A DNA stretch of 64,000 nt from CAZVKN01 sp964627035 (GCA_964627035.1 CAZVKN010000001.1:131748-195747); one strand, 5' to 3'; positions 1 through 9,515 are shown, counted from the first letter of the stretch. Numbers and translations: made by a program. The notes: a model not told the origin generated them from the sequence alone.

Positions 1-202
1 GTTCAATCACCTCAGCACCAAATCTGCGTGCGGCTGAGGCAATCATTGCGTCACCGGCAGCGATAATCACTCTATCGAAAGAGATAGCTTTCTTCACTTG
101 AGACCAGGTTCGCTCCAGAACAGGCTTACCGTTCAGGTCAGCGAGTAACTTGCCGGGGAATCTTGTAGAATCGTATCTCGCAGGAATTATTCCGACAATC
201 AT
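1..202 (-). CDS. kdsB: 3-deoxy-manno-octulosonate cytidylyltransferase (CMP-Kdo synthetase), N-terminal part, cut by window edge
   Basis: The minus strand from the ATG at 202 reads MIVGIIPARYDSTRFPGKLL and stays open to the window edge (67 codons). The PARYxSTRFPGKxL stretch is the nucleotide-binding signature of KdsB, which activates Kdo with CTP in the cytoplasm for lipopolysaccharide inner-core synthesis. The following residues (LNGKPVLERTW, then VIIAAGD) fit the family's first Rossmann strand and helix. The start is well placed because the signature begins at residue 7, as is usual. It is the last gene of a minus-strand run; 47 bases separate it from the upstream hydrolase gene. Its presence indicates an outer membrane with LPS. 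About three quarters of the protein lies outside the window. Confidence 0.9.
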   Translation of the reverse strand, partial: MIVGIIPARYDSTRFPGKLLADLNGKPVLERTWSQVKKAISFDRVIIAAGDAMIASAARRFGAEVIE

Positions 203-249
203 CTAATTATAGTGCTGCTTAAGATATTGTTAATCTGGCTTTAGGTTCG

Positions 250-942
250 TCACAACTTATCAAGGATCACAACTTTACACGGTGCATGCTTTTTGAACAG
301 CTCGGCATCATCGCCGGTTCCAACTACATCGGGGTCTCCCCAGTGCATCGGAATGGCAACCTGCGGCTTCAACATCTCACAGGCTGCAACCGCTTGCATC
401 GCATCCATGACGTATGTACCTGAAACCGGAAGCAGTGCGATGTCACAGTCAATATCCTTCATATGTGCGAAGCAGTCGCAGTCACCCGCATGGTATATCT
501 TTATCCCATCCATCATGACTACATAACCGACATGCAGTAAATCAGGAGGATGAAAGTTCTTGTCGGTGTTGTAAGCGACAGTGCTGTAGACTTTGACGCC
601 GTTGACATCGTTGTGAAGAACCCAGGGCAATGTAAAAACATCCGCATCAGGATATACTGATCTGCAAGACACGGATGCCATCACCTTGCCTGAGGGTGCT
701 AATGCTTTCTTGATGTCCTCCGGCGAGCAGTGGTCGTAATGCTCATGTGTTACCAGCACCAAGTCACCGTCGCCACCTGTGGATTGTTTCCAGGGATCAA
801 TGTAAACTGTCTTGGAGCCTTTTATCTTGAAGCTGTCGTGACCAAACCAGGTTATGTTATTTACCATTTCCATGACTTTTGGGTCAACTCCGGCATTGGC
901 ATTCTTTGTAGGCACTACACCTTTTACCGGAATCTCGATCAT
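250..942 (-). CDS. MBL-fold metal-dependent hydrolase (UlaG-like)
   Basis: A 230-residue cytoplasmic protein with no signal peptide. It has the metallo-beta-lactamase metal motif HEHYDH at residues 66-71, a second metal-ligand region HAGDCDC near 151-157, and a distal PMHWGD with His200. Those are the ligand positions of the compact UlaG/YtxA-like subgroup. ITWFGHDSFKI at 30-40 is also typical of that subgroup. Members hydrolyse phosphoester, lactone or other small substrates, and the sequence does not say which. Its ATG overlaps the stop of the upstream 148-residue gene (939-942), so translation is probably coupled and the two products may work together. Family call is confident; substrate unknown. 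Confidence 0.85.
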   Translation of the reverse strand: MIEIPVKGVVPTKNANAGVDPKVMEMVNNITWFGHDSFKIKGSKTVYIDPWKQSTGGDGDLVLVTHEHYDHCSPEDIKKALAPSGKVMASVSCRSVYPDADVFTLPWVLHNDVNGVKVYSTVAYNTDKNFHPPDLLHVGYVVMMDGIKIYHAGDCDCFAHMKDIDCDIALLPVSGTYVMDAMQAVAACEMLKPQVAIPMHWGDPDVVGTGDDAELFKKHAPCKVVILDKL

Positions 943-1385
943 GTTATCCCCAAAACGGTATTCTTAGATCCCCCAGCAGCCTTATAGACATAGAATATCT
1001 GACGAGGCTTCATTCCACTCTTTGACACAATCCTTTCAGTCAATTTAACAGCAGCCTGTGCAGGTTTGGCGTTTACCACCATTGTGCTCGCAGACGTCGG
1101 AGTATCGAATGTGAATACCTGCGCATCTGCGAGTTCCGGTGTCTCAATCTCGATCATGATTTTACCCTTTAACTCGCCGATTTGCACATAAACGGAGTTA
1201 TTTACAATATTATGTCCCGCTGCTCTGACATCCCGCATTAGTAGCTCCATCCTCTTCCCTAACCCGATAGGTATTCCCAGAAGATTTGTCACGGTCACGA
1301 AATAGAACGATTTGTCCAGCCAGTCGAACTCTTTTCTGTCCCATGAACCTTCATCAGCATTTGGCTGTGGCATTGTATCCGACAT
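939..1385 (-). CDS. Hypothetical protein, translationally coupled to the MBL hydrolase
   Basis: A 148-residue soluble protein that I do not recognise. It has no signal peptide and no membrane segment. The N-terminus is polar and acidic (residues 1-25) and the rest looks like a mixed alpha/beta domain. A weak ribosome site (AAAGGAG) precedes the ATG at 1385. Its stop overlaps the start of the MBL-fold hydrolase gene by four bases, the usual sign of a two-gene operon. The most that can be inferred is that it assists or shares substrate with that hydrolase. Upstream lies a palindromic repeat, then hisC. Confidence 0.65.
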   Translation of the reverse strand: MSDTMPQPNADEGSWDRKEFDWLDKSFYFVTVTNLLGIPIGLGKRMELLMRDVRAAGHNIVNNSVYVQIGELKGKIMIEIETPELADAQVFTFDTPTSASTMVVNAKPAQAAVKLTERIVSKSGMKPRQIFYVYKAAGGSKNTVLGIT

Positions 1386-1430
1386 GATAACTCCTTTCTA
1401 TTGATAGTTGTTTGAATATTCAAGAAAACA

Positions 1431-1489
1431 GGTAGTGTCAGGCAATAGTGATACACTGTAGTCGTGGTTGTCCTCAACCACGACTACAA
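1431..1489. repeat. Family B palindromic repeat, partial copy
   Basis: This begins with ggtagtgtcaggcaa, the same terminal sequence as the full-length element at 40250-40395. It continues into a perfect 14-bp hairpin, tgtagtcgtggttg / caaccacgactaca (1457-1488). The right-hand terminal repeat is missing or decayed. It sits between the hisC 3' end and the 148-residue gene. No T-run follows on either strand, so it is not a typical terminator. Confidence 0.7.
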
Positions 1490-1542
1490 AAACAGTAGTT
1501 AGTTAGCACTCTGATTTCTATAACCTAATAGTCTGATTCACG

Positions 1543-2658
1543 TCACACAAGACTTAATCCCTGTTCCTTTAACACCGATTCCAGCTCATAAAAGAATTTT
1601 TCATTTTCATGAGGTAATCCGATTGAAACACGAACATGATATGGCAGGTCATAGACATCTACAGGACGGATCACCACTCCCTTGTGAAGCATCAGGAGGA
1701 ACAGCTCCCTGCCGGGTAGAGGAACATTTATCAGGATAAAGTTTGCTTCGGACGGAACGTATTGCAGTCCAAGCCTGTAACATTCACGGTAAAACAGTTC
1801 TTTCCCATCGGCATTCATCCTGACAGATTTCTCCAAAAAACCGTTGTCATCCAGTGCTCCCATTGCTGCATCCATCGCGAGTGAGTTCACGTTGAATGCT
1901 TCACGAACTGCATTCATTGAATGCGCAATCTCAGGTGTAGTAAGGGCATACCCGATCCTGATGCCGGCGAGTCCGTAAGACTTAGAGAATGTTCGTAGAA
2001 CGATAATATTTCTCCCTTCATTGACAAACGCTAATGAATCGGGATAAAGCTCTTCATTTCGATAGTCATAATACGCCTCGTCAAAGATTACGATAACATC
2101 AGAAGGAATACGATCCATCAACCAGTTTACCTGACTACGATCCATCAACGTCCCGGTCGGATTGTTTGGATTGGCAATAAAGATCAGCTTGGTCTTATCT
2201 GTAATTTGATCTATCAAAGCTTCAGCATCCTGCTGCAGGTCAGGCATCTCCGCCCATTTGACGGTTCCGTCCATGATCTGAACTGCAATGCGGTACTTGA
2301 AGAACGCCTGCCTTCCGATCACAACTTCGTCTCCCCTGTCAACAAATGCCTCCGTTATGAGTTCGACAATCTCTGCAGAGCCGTTACCCAAAACAATTTG
2401 ATTGGCTGCAATACCAATGTGATCGCTGAGCTTCTGTTTCAAATAGTATCCACCACCATCGGGATACAGATGCAGATCAGAGAGAGATTTTGTCAATGCT
2501 GCAATCGCCTTCGGAGACGGTCCCCGCGGATTTTCATTTGATGCGAGTTTAATTACATCTTTGAGGTTATATTCCCTTTCAACCTCAGATATAGGCTTTC
2601 CCGGTTCATAAGGTATTATGTTTTTTATATTAGGACGTGATAATATGGAAGGCTTCAT
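1543..2658 (-). CDS. hisC: Histidinol-phosphate aminotransferase
   Basis: A 371-residue fold-type I PLP aminotransferase of normal HisC length. It carries SNENPRGPSP near 40-49 for substrate binding, NPNNPTGT at 163-170, FDEAYYDY at 192-199 for the cofactor aspartate and tyrosine, and SKSYGLAGIRIGY, whose Lys226 forms the internal aldimine. HisC converts imidazole acetol phosphate and glutamate to histidinol phosphate in histidine synthesis. Some family members also act on aromatic amino acids and that cannot be excluded. No other his genes are nearby. It lies 17 bases downstream of the sensor-like membrane protein gene, probably on the same transcript. Confidence 0.9.
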   Translation of the reverse strand: MKPSILSRPNIKNIIPYEPGKPISEVEREYNLKDVIKLASNENPRGPSPKAIAALTKSLSDLHLYPDGGGYYLKQKLSDHIGIAANQIVLGNGSAEIVELITEAFVDRGDEVVIGRQAFFKYRIAVQIMDGTVKWAEMPDLQQDAEALIDQITDKTKLIFIANPNNPTGTLMDRSQVNWLMDRIPSDVIVIFDEAYYDYRNEELYPDSLAFVNEGRNIIVLRTFSKSYGLAGIRIGYALTTPEIAHSMNAVREAFNVNSLAMDAAMGALDDNGFLEKSVRMNADGKELFYRECYRLGLQYVPSEANFILINVPLPGRELFLLMLHKGVVIRPVDVYDLPYHVRVSIGLPHENEKFFYELESVLKEQGLSLV

Positions 2659-2675
2659 TATTGTTTGTTCCTCTG

Positions 2676-3551
2676 CTATTCAAATTCCTTGACTGACCAC
2701 CAATAAACCAATGCAATCAAGACCAACTCACAAAATATAATAACAAAACTGTAGTTTTTTTCTATGTTATCGTCTTTAAATTTGTGGATATTGCTAAAAA
2801 TCTCCAGATCCCAGCCGAGTTGCAGGCATACTATCGGTTCAGGATAGTGATTCGATTCAGCATAGATCAGCTTTTCAGGTTCAAAGTCCTGACCTTGCTG
2901 AAAATATACCTCACCTTTCTCTGTCAGTATTCTGAAAGAAATGGTGGAGATCTCTGTTGAAGGGGTAATCCCCTGGTTCGCTTGAAACTGAACAAGAGGA
3001 AACCGAGCACGGTGAATCATATCGTGGAGAAAACGGGGCACATCCCGCTCGAGATACTCATTTACAGAAAAGAACACTCCAGCCACCTGACGTGGTTTTG
3101 TGCTTTTGTAAGGCACTTTAATATACCCAAGCCAATATTTATCCTGATCACTCTCAAATGTTGTGATCTGAAGTAGCCCACTCGGGTTGTCTTCCCATGC
3201 GCCTGTTTCAGCACGAATAGCGGCTTCTTCAAGTGCCCAGGGTGAAACTGGATGATCAATGTGAGTAGTGTTCATAATCAGATCCCTCACAAAGCTGACG
3301 GGCATGTAATTGTCACCTGCCCACTTTGTCATCAGATCAACTCTGATTTCATCAGTCTCAGGATTGTTCTCTAAAAAATGCAATAACTGTTCTAACGGGA
3401 CAAAGTATGGATCTGTTACTGTTTGGTGAATCGCAGTGGCTATCGCCTTACCGAGAGCGGACGCTGACAAATCAGTCTTGACAGGCTCATTTTGATCTGA
3501 TTCGGCGGTCAGTAGGTGAACTCCGAGAACAATTCCAATAATAATCACCAA
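2676..3551 (-). CDS. Membrane-anchored sensor-like protein of unknown function
   Basis: A 291-residue protein with one N-terminal hydrophobic segment (residues 1-15) and one near the C-terminus (about 268-286). They enclose a roughly 250-residue extracytoplasmic domain. This is the layout of the sensing half of a two-component kinase or chemoreceptor, but the chain stops a few residues after the second membrane segment and no kinase, HAMP or other output domain follows. The first in-frame start is TTG at 3551, with GTG next; a stop lies about ten codons further upstream. I do not recognise the domain. It precedes hisC by 17 bases. Confidence 0.6.
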   Translation of the reverse strand: MVIIIGIVLGVHLLTAESDQNEPVKTDLSASALGKAIATAIHQTVTDPYFVPLEQLLHFLENNPETDEIRVDLMTKWAGDNYMPVSFVRDLIMNTTHIDHPVSPWALEEAAIRAETGAWEDNPSGLLQITTFESDQDKYWLGYIKVPYKSTKPRQVAGVFFSVNEYLERDVPRFLHDMIHRARFPLVQFQANQGITPSTEISTISFRILTEKGEVYFQQGQDFEPEKLIYAESNHYPEPIVCLQLGWDLEIFSNIHKFKDDNIEKNYSFVIIFCELVLIALVYWWSVKEFE

Positions 3552-3599
3552 TGATACAATTCTTCTAATTGTCCGGGCTCCTTAATTTATTGAATGCTC

Positions 3600-3644
3600 T
3601 CTACCACGATGTCGGGCTTTGGACAAGCCAAACTACAGAATATC
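3600..3644. repeat. Family B central module (degenerate)
   Basis: The sequence ctaccacgatgtcgggcttt ... acaagccaaactaca matches the central part of the dispersed family B repeat (compare 36838-36885 and 40270-40336). It lies in the 108-base gap between murA and the membrane-protein gene. Confidence 0.5.
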
Positions 3645-3659
3645 GGCTGCGTTAAAATA

Positions 3660-4925
3660 CTATTCTCTGATCCTTCTGATGTTGGCGCCGAGTGCTGACA
3701 GCTTAGATTCTATACGTTCGTAACCGCGGTCAATGTGATAGACACGGAGAATATCTGAATGTCCTCGCGCAGCCAAAGCAGCTAACACCACACCTGCAGA
3801 GGCTCTAATATCTGAACACATCACCGAAGCACCGATTAACTCTTTCACCCCTCTGACTGTCGCACTGTTGCCATCCTTGCGGATGTCTGCACCGAGACGA
3901 GCTAACTCAAGAATGTGTGTAAATCTTTCCGGGTAAATACTGTCAGTAATTAGAGAATTACCGTCTGCCAATGCCATAAGCGTTATCCAGATCGGCTGTA
4001 AATCAGTTGGAAAACCGGGATAAGCCGCAGTGGACACATCAACAGATTGTAATCTGATGCCTTTTGCTTTGAGAGTTATCGTGTCATCATCAATTTTAAG
4101 ATTGGTGCCTGTCTCCTTCAATTTATCAAGAACGATGGACATCTGATCGGGACGACAGTTGCAGACAGTAACCTCACCACCGGTCACAGCGCCGGCAAAC
4201 AGCAGGGTTGCCGCTTCAATCCTGTCCGGAATCACCTTCCATTCGACAGGATGTAATTCACCAACTCCGGTGATTTCCAAGTGCGCTGTACCGATGCCTT
4301 CAATCGAGGCGCCCATCTTGACCAACATCTCACACAGATCAACTATCTCCGGCTCGAACGAAGCGTTGTCAATCACGGTTTGACCATCAGCAAGAACCGC
4401 TGCCATTAGAAGATTTCCTGTTGAACCAACCGAGGATATGTCGAAGCTGATATGGTTTCCACACATCTTACTGCCGGAAACATTACACCATACATAGCCA
4501 CCGGAAATCGTAACATCACACCCCATTTTGGCGAATGCTTTCAGATGAAGATCAACCGGTCTTGGTCCTAAGGCACACCCTCCGGGAAGACTAACCTTTG
4601 CTTTTCCATATCGAGCGAGCAGAGGACCCATAACGTAAAATGAGGCGCGCATCTTGCGCACAAGGTCATACGGCGCTTCCCATCCTTTACACTCGGAGCT
4701 GTCTATACGAAGAATCCCGTCTGATAGCACAACATCAGCACCAAGGTATCTCAGCACCATTGCCATGGTTCGGATGTCCTGCAAATCGGGAACATTGTAA
4801 ATTACAGTAGTGCCATCGGTCAACAAGGATGCAGCCATTAGCGGAAGTGCTGCGTTTTTTGAACCGGCACAGTTAATCGAGCCAACTAACGGTATTTGTC
4901 CTTCAACTTCAAATCTATCTATCAT
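3660..4925 (-). CDS. murA: UDP-N-acetylglucosamine 1-carboxyvinyltransferase
   Basis: A 421-residue protein of standard MurA length. It has the family N-terminus with GSKNAALP (Lys23 binds PEP), the catalytic loop PGGCALGPRPVDLHL with the reactive Cys117, and a C-terminal RGYERIE stretch. MurA transfers enolpyruvate from PEP to UDP-GlcNAc, the first committed step of peptidoglycan synthesis in the cytoplasm. Cys117 is retained, so this is predicted to be the fosfomycin-sensitive type rather than the Asp variant. It lies 25 bases downstream of recN in the same orientation. Confidence 0.95.
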   Translation of the reverse strand: MIDRFEVEGQIPLVGSINCAGSKNAALPLMAASLLTDGTTVIYNVPDLQDIRTMAMVLRYLGADVVLSDGILRIDSSECKGWEAPYDLVRKMRASFYVMGPLLARYGKAKVSLPGGCALGPRPVDLHLKAFAKMGCDVTISGGYVWCNVSGSKMCGNHISFDISSVGSTGNLLMAAVLADGQTVIDNASFEPEIVDLCEMLVKMGASIEGIGTAHLEITGVGELHPVEWKVIPDRIEAATLLFAGAVTGGEVTVCNCRPDQMSIVLDKLKETGTNLKIDDDTITLKAKGIRLQSVDVSTAAYPGFPTDLQPIWITLMALADGNSLITDSIYPERFTHILELARLGADIRKDGNSATVRGVKELIGASVMCSDIRASAGVVLAALAARGHSDILRVYHIDRGYERIESKLSALGANIRRIRE

Positions 4926-4950
4926 TTACTATAGTTGTAAAAATGTTTTT

Positions 4951-6603
4951 TTAATTAAGCGAGAGCATATTTTGAGCCTGTCGAATCGCTGCTTCGGTGA
5001 TTTTGCCACCTGACAGCAGTGAAGCGATCTCGTCCAATCGTTGATCTGGAGAGAGATTGGTAATCGCTGCTTCAGTCCCGTTTGAAACGAGTTTTTTCTC
5101 AACTTTAACATGATTGTCCGCCAAGCCAGCAATCTGAGGCAGATGAGTAATTGCCATTAGTTGGCTGTTTCGGGACAGCACTGTTAATTTCTTTCCAATC
5201 AACTCAGCAATTCTTCCCGAAACTCCTGTGTCAATTTCATCAAATACAATGAAAACATCCTCCCCAGAGGAGGGTAAAGCTTCTTTCAGGGCGAGCAGCA
5301 ATCTGGAAAGTTCTCCACCGGATGCAACCTGATCTAACAGTTTAGGTTTTAGTCCGATATTGGCTGATAAATAGAAGTTAATATTGTCTATGCCGCTTGA
5401 TTCTAATTTATATCTCTTATCAGTTTTGACATATAACCCGCGACTGTCTTCCATCCTTTCAATCCGCACTTCAAACATCGCTCCCTTCATACCGAGTTGT
5501 GATAGAGAATTCTTAACTTTTGCTTCAAGCTTCAGAGCTAACTTCTGACGCACTTCGCTTATCTTCTCAGCGAGACTGGACAGTTTATCAAGGAGTATTT
5601 CTTTTCTCTCATCCAACTCGCTCAAAACAGTGGCAGAATTGTCTCCTTCTGCTTTCTGTCTCAGAAGTTTAATCCGCTGTTCAATTACAGATTCTATGCT
5701 CCCCCCATATTTTTTAGCAAGACCGACAAGCCGCTGCTGTCGTTGCCGTAACGACTCCAACCTGTTCTGGTCAAATTGCAAAACCCTACAACGTTGGGAA
5801 ACTCTTAAACCAATCTCTTTTAATACCGCACGAGATGATTCAAAATCTTCAGAAAGCTCGGTTAGCTCCTTATCAATCTCAATCAGCTTTGACAAATGCG
5901 TGGATGCTTCAGAAAGCTGCCCATCCACCGAGTTTGTGCTGCCGATCAAAATATTTTCAATCTGAAATCCGCTTTCTGTTAGTTCTTCAAAATGTTCCAA
6001 TCTGTGGAGTTCGGATATTATTGACTTATCCTCACCTGCCTGCGGATCAACCTTCTCAATTTCATTAAGCTTAAAATCAATTATCTCCTGTCTCTGTAAG
6101 TATTCATCTCTGGAGTGTGCTACTCTTTTTATTTCTTTTTCCAACTGCAGATACTTTCCGAAAAGACCTCTTAAACTATCTACTTCACATCTGAGTCCTG
6201 CGAACGTATCGAGTAACTGCAGATGATTTTCTGGATTCAGCAGATGGCTAAATGCACGCTGGGAGGTAACATCAACCAGTGACTGTGCCATTGGGGTAAA
6301 TTTTTTCAGTGTTGTCGGTAGGTTGTTAGTATAGGCTTTTGTCTTTCCATCAATAGACAGCTCACGCTTCAACAGTATTGATTCATCATGATCGAATTCA
6401 AATTGTCCCTGCACAGTCGCAACTGATGCACCATCCCGTACGACACCGATGGAGCACTTTCCTCCAATCAAAAATGAGATAGCATTAACCAGCAGCGACT
6501 TACCGGAACCTGTCTCTCCGGTTATAGCCGTGAATCCGTTGTTAAGGTTTAGCTCGACATCTTTGAGGAGCGCAAAATCGTTGATGATCAGCTTCTTTAG
6601 CAT
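4951..6603 (-). CDS. recN: DNA repair ATPase RecN
   Basis: A 550-residue SMC-like protein. The Walker A site GETGSGKS is at residues 29-36, followed by a long helical coiled-coil middle (about 150-370, rich in Glu, Leu, Lys and Gln). The ABC signature SGGELSRLLLALK and the Walker B/D-loop VFDEIDTGVSG come near the C-terminus, then the switch histidine in ITHLPQIA. RecN helps recombinational repair of double-strand breaks. The ATG at 6603 lies only 10 bases after the stop of the preceding secreted-protein gene. All ATPase motifs are intact and the length is normal. Confidence 0.95.
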   Translation of the reverse strand: MLKKLIINDFALLKDVELNLNNGFTAITGETGSGKSLLVNAISFLIGGKCSIGVVRDGASVATVQGQFEFDHDESILLKRELSIDGKTKAYTNNLPTTLKKFTPMAQSLVDVTSQRAFSHLLNPENHLQLLDTFAGLRCEVDSLRGLFGKYLQLEKEIKRVAHSRDEYLQRQEIIDFKLNEIEKVDPQAGEDKSIISELHRLEHFEELTESGFQIENILIGSTNSVDGQLSEASTHLSKLIEIDKELTELSEDFESSRAVLKEIGLRVSQRCRVLQFDQNRLESLRQRQQRLVGLAKKYGGSIESVIEQRIKLLRQKAEGDNSATVLSELDERKEILLDKLSSLAEKISEVRQKLALKLEAKVKNSLSQLGMKGAMFEVRIERMEDSRGLYVKTDKRYKLESSGIDNINFYLSANIGLKPKLLDQVASGGELSRLLLALKEALPSSGEDVFIVFDEIDTGVSGRIAELIGKKLTVLSRNSQLMAITHLPQIAGLADNHVKVEKKLVSNGTEAAITNLSPDQRLDEIASLLSGGKITEAAIRQAQNMLSLN

Positions 6604-6613
6604 ATGAATGAGG

Positions 6614-8899
6614 TCATTTCCAAATTACAGCAACCTTTCCTTGAGCGGCATCTCCATTGTCGTTGTATGCTAGAAGTAAATAAATACCGTCGGCTGTTTT
6701 TTGACCATTCTGATCCCTTCCATCCCACCCGAGTGCTGCCTGATTGTTACTAAGGCTTCTGACCAATCTTCCATCAGGAGTATAAATATTAACGGAACCT
6801 GAGCCAGCCAATGAACTGCCTGTAAAATACATTTTACCTTTATTCGGATTGAATGGATTTGGTTCAATGGTCAGAGACGAAATCTGTTCACCATAATCCC
6901 GATAAGGTGTAAACAGAGCTGCTGTTCCTTCATCTGTAGCGATATAAGCCCAGCCACTGCCCGGATCTATCCCTATCTGTCTGACATTATCCGAAGGTAA
7001 ATAGTCAGGATAGTTAGACGTTATAGTGCGGGAGATGGTGAACATGTCAACGTCCAGTACGATTACTCCGAAATTGGTTCCGAACCATCGGTTTCCTCTC
7101 GGATCAATTGTGATGTCATTTATCTCATCGCGCAGAGAATAGACACGGCTAAAGCTATATCCGGACAAATCAGATTGGTCAGCTTCAATGTAATATGCTC
7201 CATCAACACTGCCAGCCCAGATATATCCTGCAGGATCCCAAGCAAGACTGTTTATCTGTCCAGAGTTAAGTCCGGGCAGCTTGAGCCAGCTTGTGTCGTC
7301 CGATGGGTCTCCGGGGGTTCCGTTTGGGTCTAAAACATAGACACCCTGAATACTTTGAATTGATGTCGAGGTGGCATTTGAAGCTAACCAGATCCTCCCT
7401 CTTTGATCTATCGCAATTCGTTCAAAAAATGGGAAATTGTTGAACAGAGATCTATGAAAATAGTACCATTCCTTGTCTTCAACGGGAGATTCAATATAGT
7501 CTCTTGGAATGCACACCAAAGTATTTCCATCATTTGCAGAGTGGTTTACAACCCATACATTGCCAAAGGGATCCGTTGCAACAGCTGGAGTAATTGTCCA
7601 GTTCGGAACATCCACACTATTTGCTAATCTGCTCCCTGTTTCAGCCGTGTGGTCGTAGAAAGTGATTGTGCTATCCGGGTTGAATCGCGCTATTCCACCT
7701 CCAAACGATCCTGCCCAGATTCCACCCTTGAAATCTATGGTTATGGATCGGATTTGCCTTGAAAAGATTGATTGTGTGAACTCCGGTCTGGTCCATCGCT
7801 GCCATTCACTGCCGTTAAATCTGCTTATACCAAACTCACCCCCACTTCGTCCTCCACCGAAGATTAGGTCACCATTGTCGGCAAAATCAATCGCATTGAT
7901 GGAGTTACTGTTTGGTCCGGAAGGTTGAAAGTTAACCCAACCACTGTCAGACAAAACGGAAATACCACTTTCAGATCTCCCATCATTCCTGATTCCTGCC
8001 CAGATTGCACCCGATGTATCGAGGGCAACACTACTCACTGATATTCGTGGGACTACGCCCCAATCGCTTCCGTTCCACGTTGCAACTCCATTTCTGATCA
8101 CCGCTCGAAGAGAATCGTTGCCAACACCCAGGCGTTGAACATCGGTTCTGGAACTGAATTGTGTCCAGTCTGATCCGTCCCAAGCTGAGACTCCGCCGTT
8201 TGTTGATACCAGAATTTGGTTATCAAATTCAATGAGATCAATTATTACATCTCCGGATAGTCCTGAAAGCGAGTTGTAATTTTGCCAAATAAGGGGATCG
8301 GGGCTGGTCAGATCACCACAAGCAAGACCCAAATCAGTACCGACCCATAATTTATTGTCTCTGATCAGAACTGAATTTGCAGTGGTCATTACAGGTAAGC
8401 TGCCAAGCTGATTGTAACCGGTCTTGACAACCCAGCGGTCAATATGATCCTCATAGCTCAACAGTATGATCCCCCTATTGGTAGCTATATAGATCCCGTC
8501 GTCACCGATTACAATGTCATTGAGTGCAGATATGTCGGTTTCCTGAGAGAGCTGGGTGATAGTGTGAGTTATCCCCTGCTCATGTTTGAACCTTTGGATA
8601 ACACGATTATCGAACAGTATCCATATACCGCCATCACTGTCCGAAGCCAATTGAGTGATGCCGACTCCCGCTAAACCGTCCAATAAAGAATATGAAGTGA
8701 ACAATTTCCGTTCAACATCAAATCCTGTCAGTCCTCCGGATGTTGCCAGCCACAGACAGTCGTCCAAAAACAGCAAGTCGCGGACATTTCGCTTATCGGT
8801 CAATATCCGCCACTCATCTGCAAAAGTTATCACGGGCATAGCAAGCCCTATGAAGATTACGATTAGAATTCGCCTGATCATTGTTTTGCACTCCGGCAC
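6614..8899 (-). CDS. Secreted two-component-regulator-type propeller protein with FlgD-like sorting domain
   Basis: A 761-residue protein with an N-terminal signal peptide (hydrophobic core IRRILIVIFIGLAMPVITF, cleavage near FADE). It has many repeats of the form IWAG...GISRFNG and LWVGTDLGL, the two-component regulator propeller signature, forming one or two beta propellers over residues 30-660. The C-terminal 85 residues begin EPNPFNPNKGK and contain YTPDGRLVRSL and DGIYLLLAY, an FlgD-like Ig / T9SS-type sorting domain. It ends in VAVIWK rather than the commoner VLIK. No kinase domain follows, so this is a secreted or surface-anchored propeller, not a sensor kinase. Ligand unknown. Confidence 0.8.
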   Translation of the reverse strand: MPECKTMIRRILIVIFIGLAMPVITFADEWRILTDKRNVRDLLFLDDCLWLATSGGLTGFDVERKLFTSYSLLDGLAGVGITQLASDSDGGIWILFDNRVIQRFKHEQGITHTITQLSQETDISALNDIVIGDDGIYIATNRGIILLSYEDHIDRWVVKTGYNQLGSLPVMTTANSVLIRDNKLWVGTDLGLACGDLTSPDPLIWQNYNSLSGLSGDVIIDLIEFDNQILVSTNGGVSAWDGSDWTQFSSRTDVQRLGVGNDSLRAVIRNGVATWNGSDWGVVPRISVSSVALDTSGAIWAGIRNDGRSESGISVLSDSGWVNFQPSGPNSNSINAIDFADNGDLIFGGGRSGGEFGISRFNGSEWQRWTRPEFTQSIFSRQIRSITIDFKGGIWAGSFGGGIARFNPDSTITFYDHTAETGSRLANSVDVPNWTITPAVATDPFGNVWVVNHSANDGNTLVCIPRDYIESPVEDKEWYYFHRSLFNNFPFFERIAIDQRGRIWLASNATSTSIQSIQGVYVLDPNGTPGDPSDDTSWLKLPGLNSGQINSLAWDPAGYIWAGSVDGAYYIEADQSDLSGYSFSRVYSLRDEINDITIDPRGNRWFGTNFGVIVLDVDMFTISRTITSNYPDYLPSDNVRQIGIDPGSGWAYIATDEGTAALFTPYRDYGEQISSLTIEPNPFNPNKGKMYFTGSSLAGSGSVNIYTPDGRLVRSLSNNQAALGWDGRDQNGQKTADGIYLLLAYNDNGDAAQGKVAVIWK

Positions 8900-9007
8900 T
8901 ATTTGGGAAATAGCACCTAAAATTGAATTGAATAACTAAACTTGTGAATCAATCACAATATCCTGCCGTCAAATTTGCCCTTTAACAGGATAAAATCAGC
9001 GCCTATT

Positions 9008-9481
9008 TTATAGTCGCCTCCACAAGTTTACCAATTCAATTGCGGCGAGGGTGGCATCCCAGCCTTTATTACCGGATTTAGTACCGGCGCGCTCGATTGC
9101 CTGATCTATTGTGTCTGTTGTCAGCACTCCAAAAGTCACCGGAATCTTGCTCTGCAGACTTACCTGCGCAACACCCTTGGCTACTTCCGAAGCAACATAA
9201 TCAAAGTGAGGTGTCGCCCCGCGAATCACTGCGCCCAGCGTGACCACCGCATCAAATTTACCGCTGGTCGCTACCTTGCCGGTGGTTGCAGGGATGTCGA
9301 AAGCACCGGGTACTTTGAACACAGAATAGTTGATCTCGTTTTCACTGTGTCTTTTCAGACAATCAATAGCACCTTCAAGCAATCGTTGACTGATGAAATC
9401 ATTAAACCGACCGACAATGAAAGCGAAACGGATGCCGTCTGCTGTGAGATGACCTTCGATTATGTTCTCTGCTTTACTCAA
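9008..9481 (-). CDS. ribH: 6,7-dimethyl-8-ribityllumazine synthase
   Basis: A 157-residue protein matching lumazine synthase. It has VPGAFDIP near 57-64, the GAVIRGATPHFDYVASE segment with the catalytic His, PVTFGVLTTDT, and the C-terminal RAGTKSGNKGWDATLAAIEL. It condenses 5-amino-6-ribitylamino-uracil with 3,4-dihydroxy-2-butanone 4-phosphate in riboflavin synthesis and usually forms icosahedral 60-mers. It stands alone here with no other rib genes, 34 bases after the stop of the giant C25-type gene. No FMN riboswitch-like sequence is visible in that short gap. Confidence 0.95.
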   Translation of the reverse strand: MSKAENIIEGHLTADGIRFAFIVGRFNDFISQRLLEGAIDCLKRHSENEINYSVFKVPGAFDIPATTGKVATSGKFDAVVTLGAVIRGATPHFDYVASEVAKGVAQVSLQSKIPVTFGVLTTDTIDQAIERAGTKSGNKGWDATLAAIELVNLWRRL

Positions 9482-9515
9482 TATCCACTCTCGTTATTTA
9501 AGGGATTTACTATCA

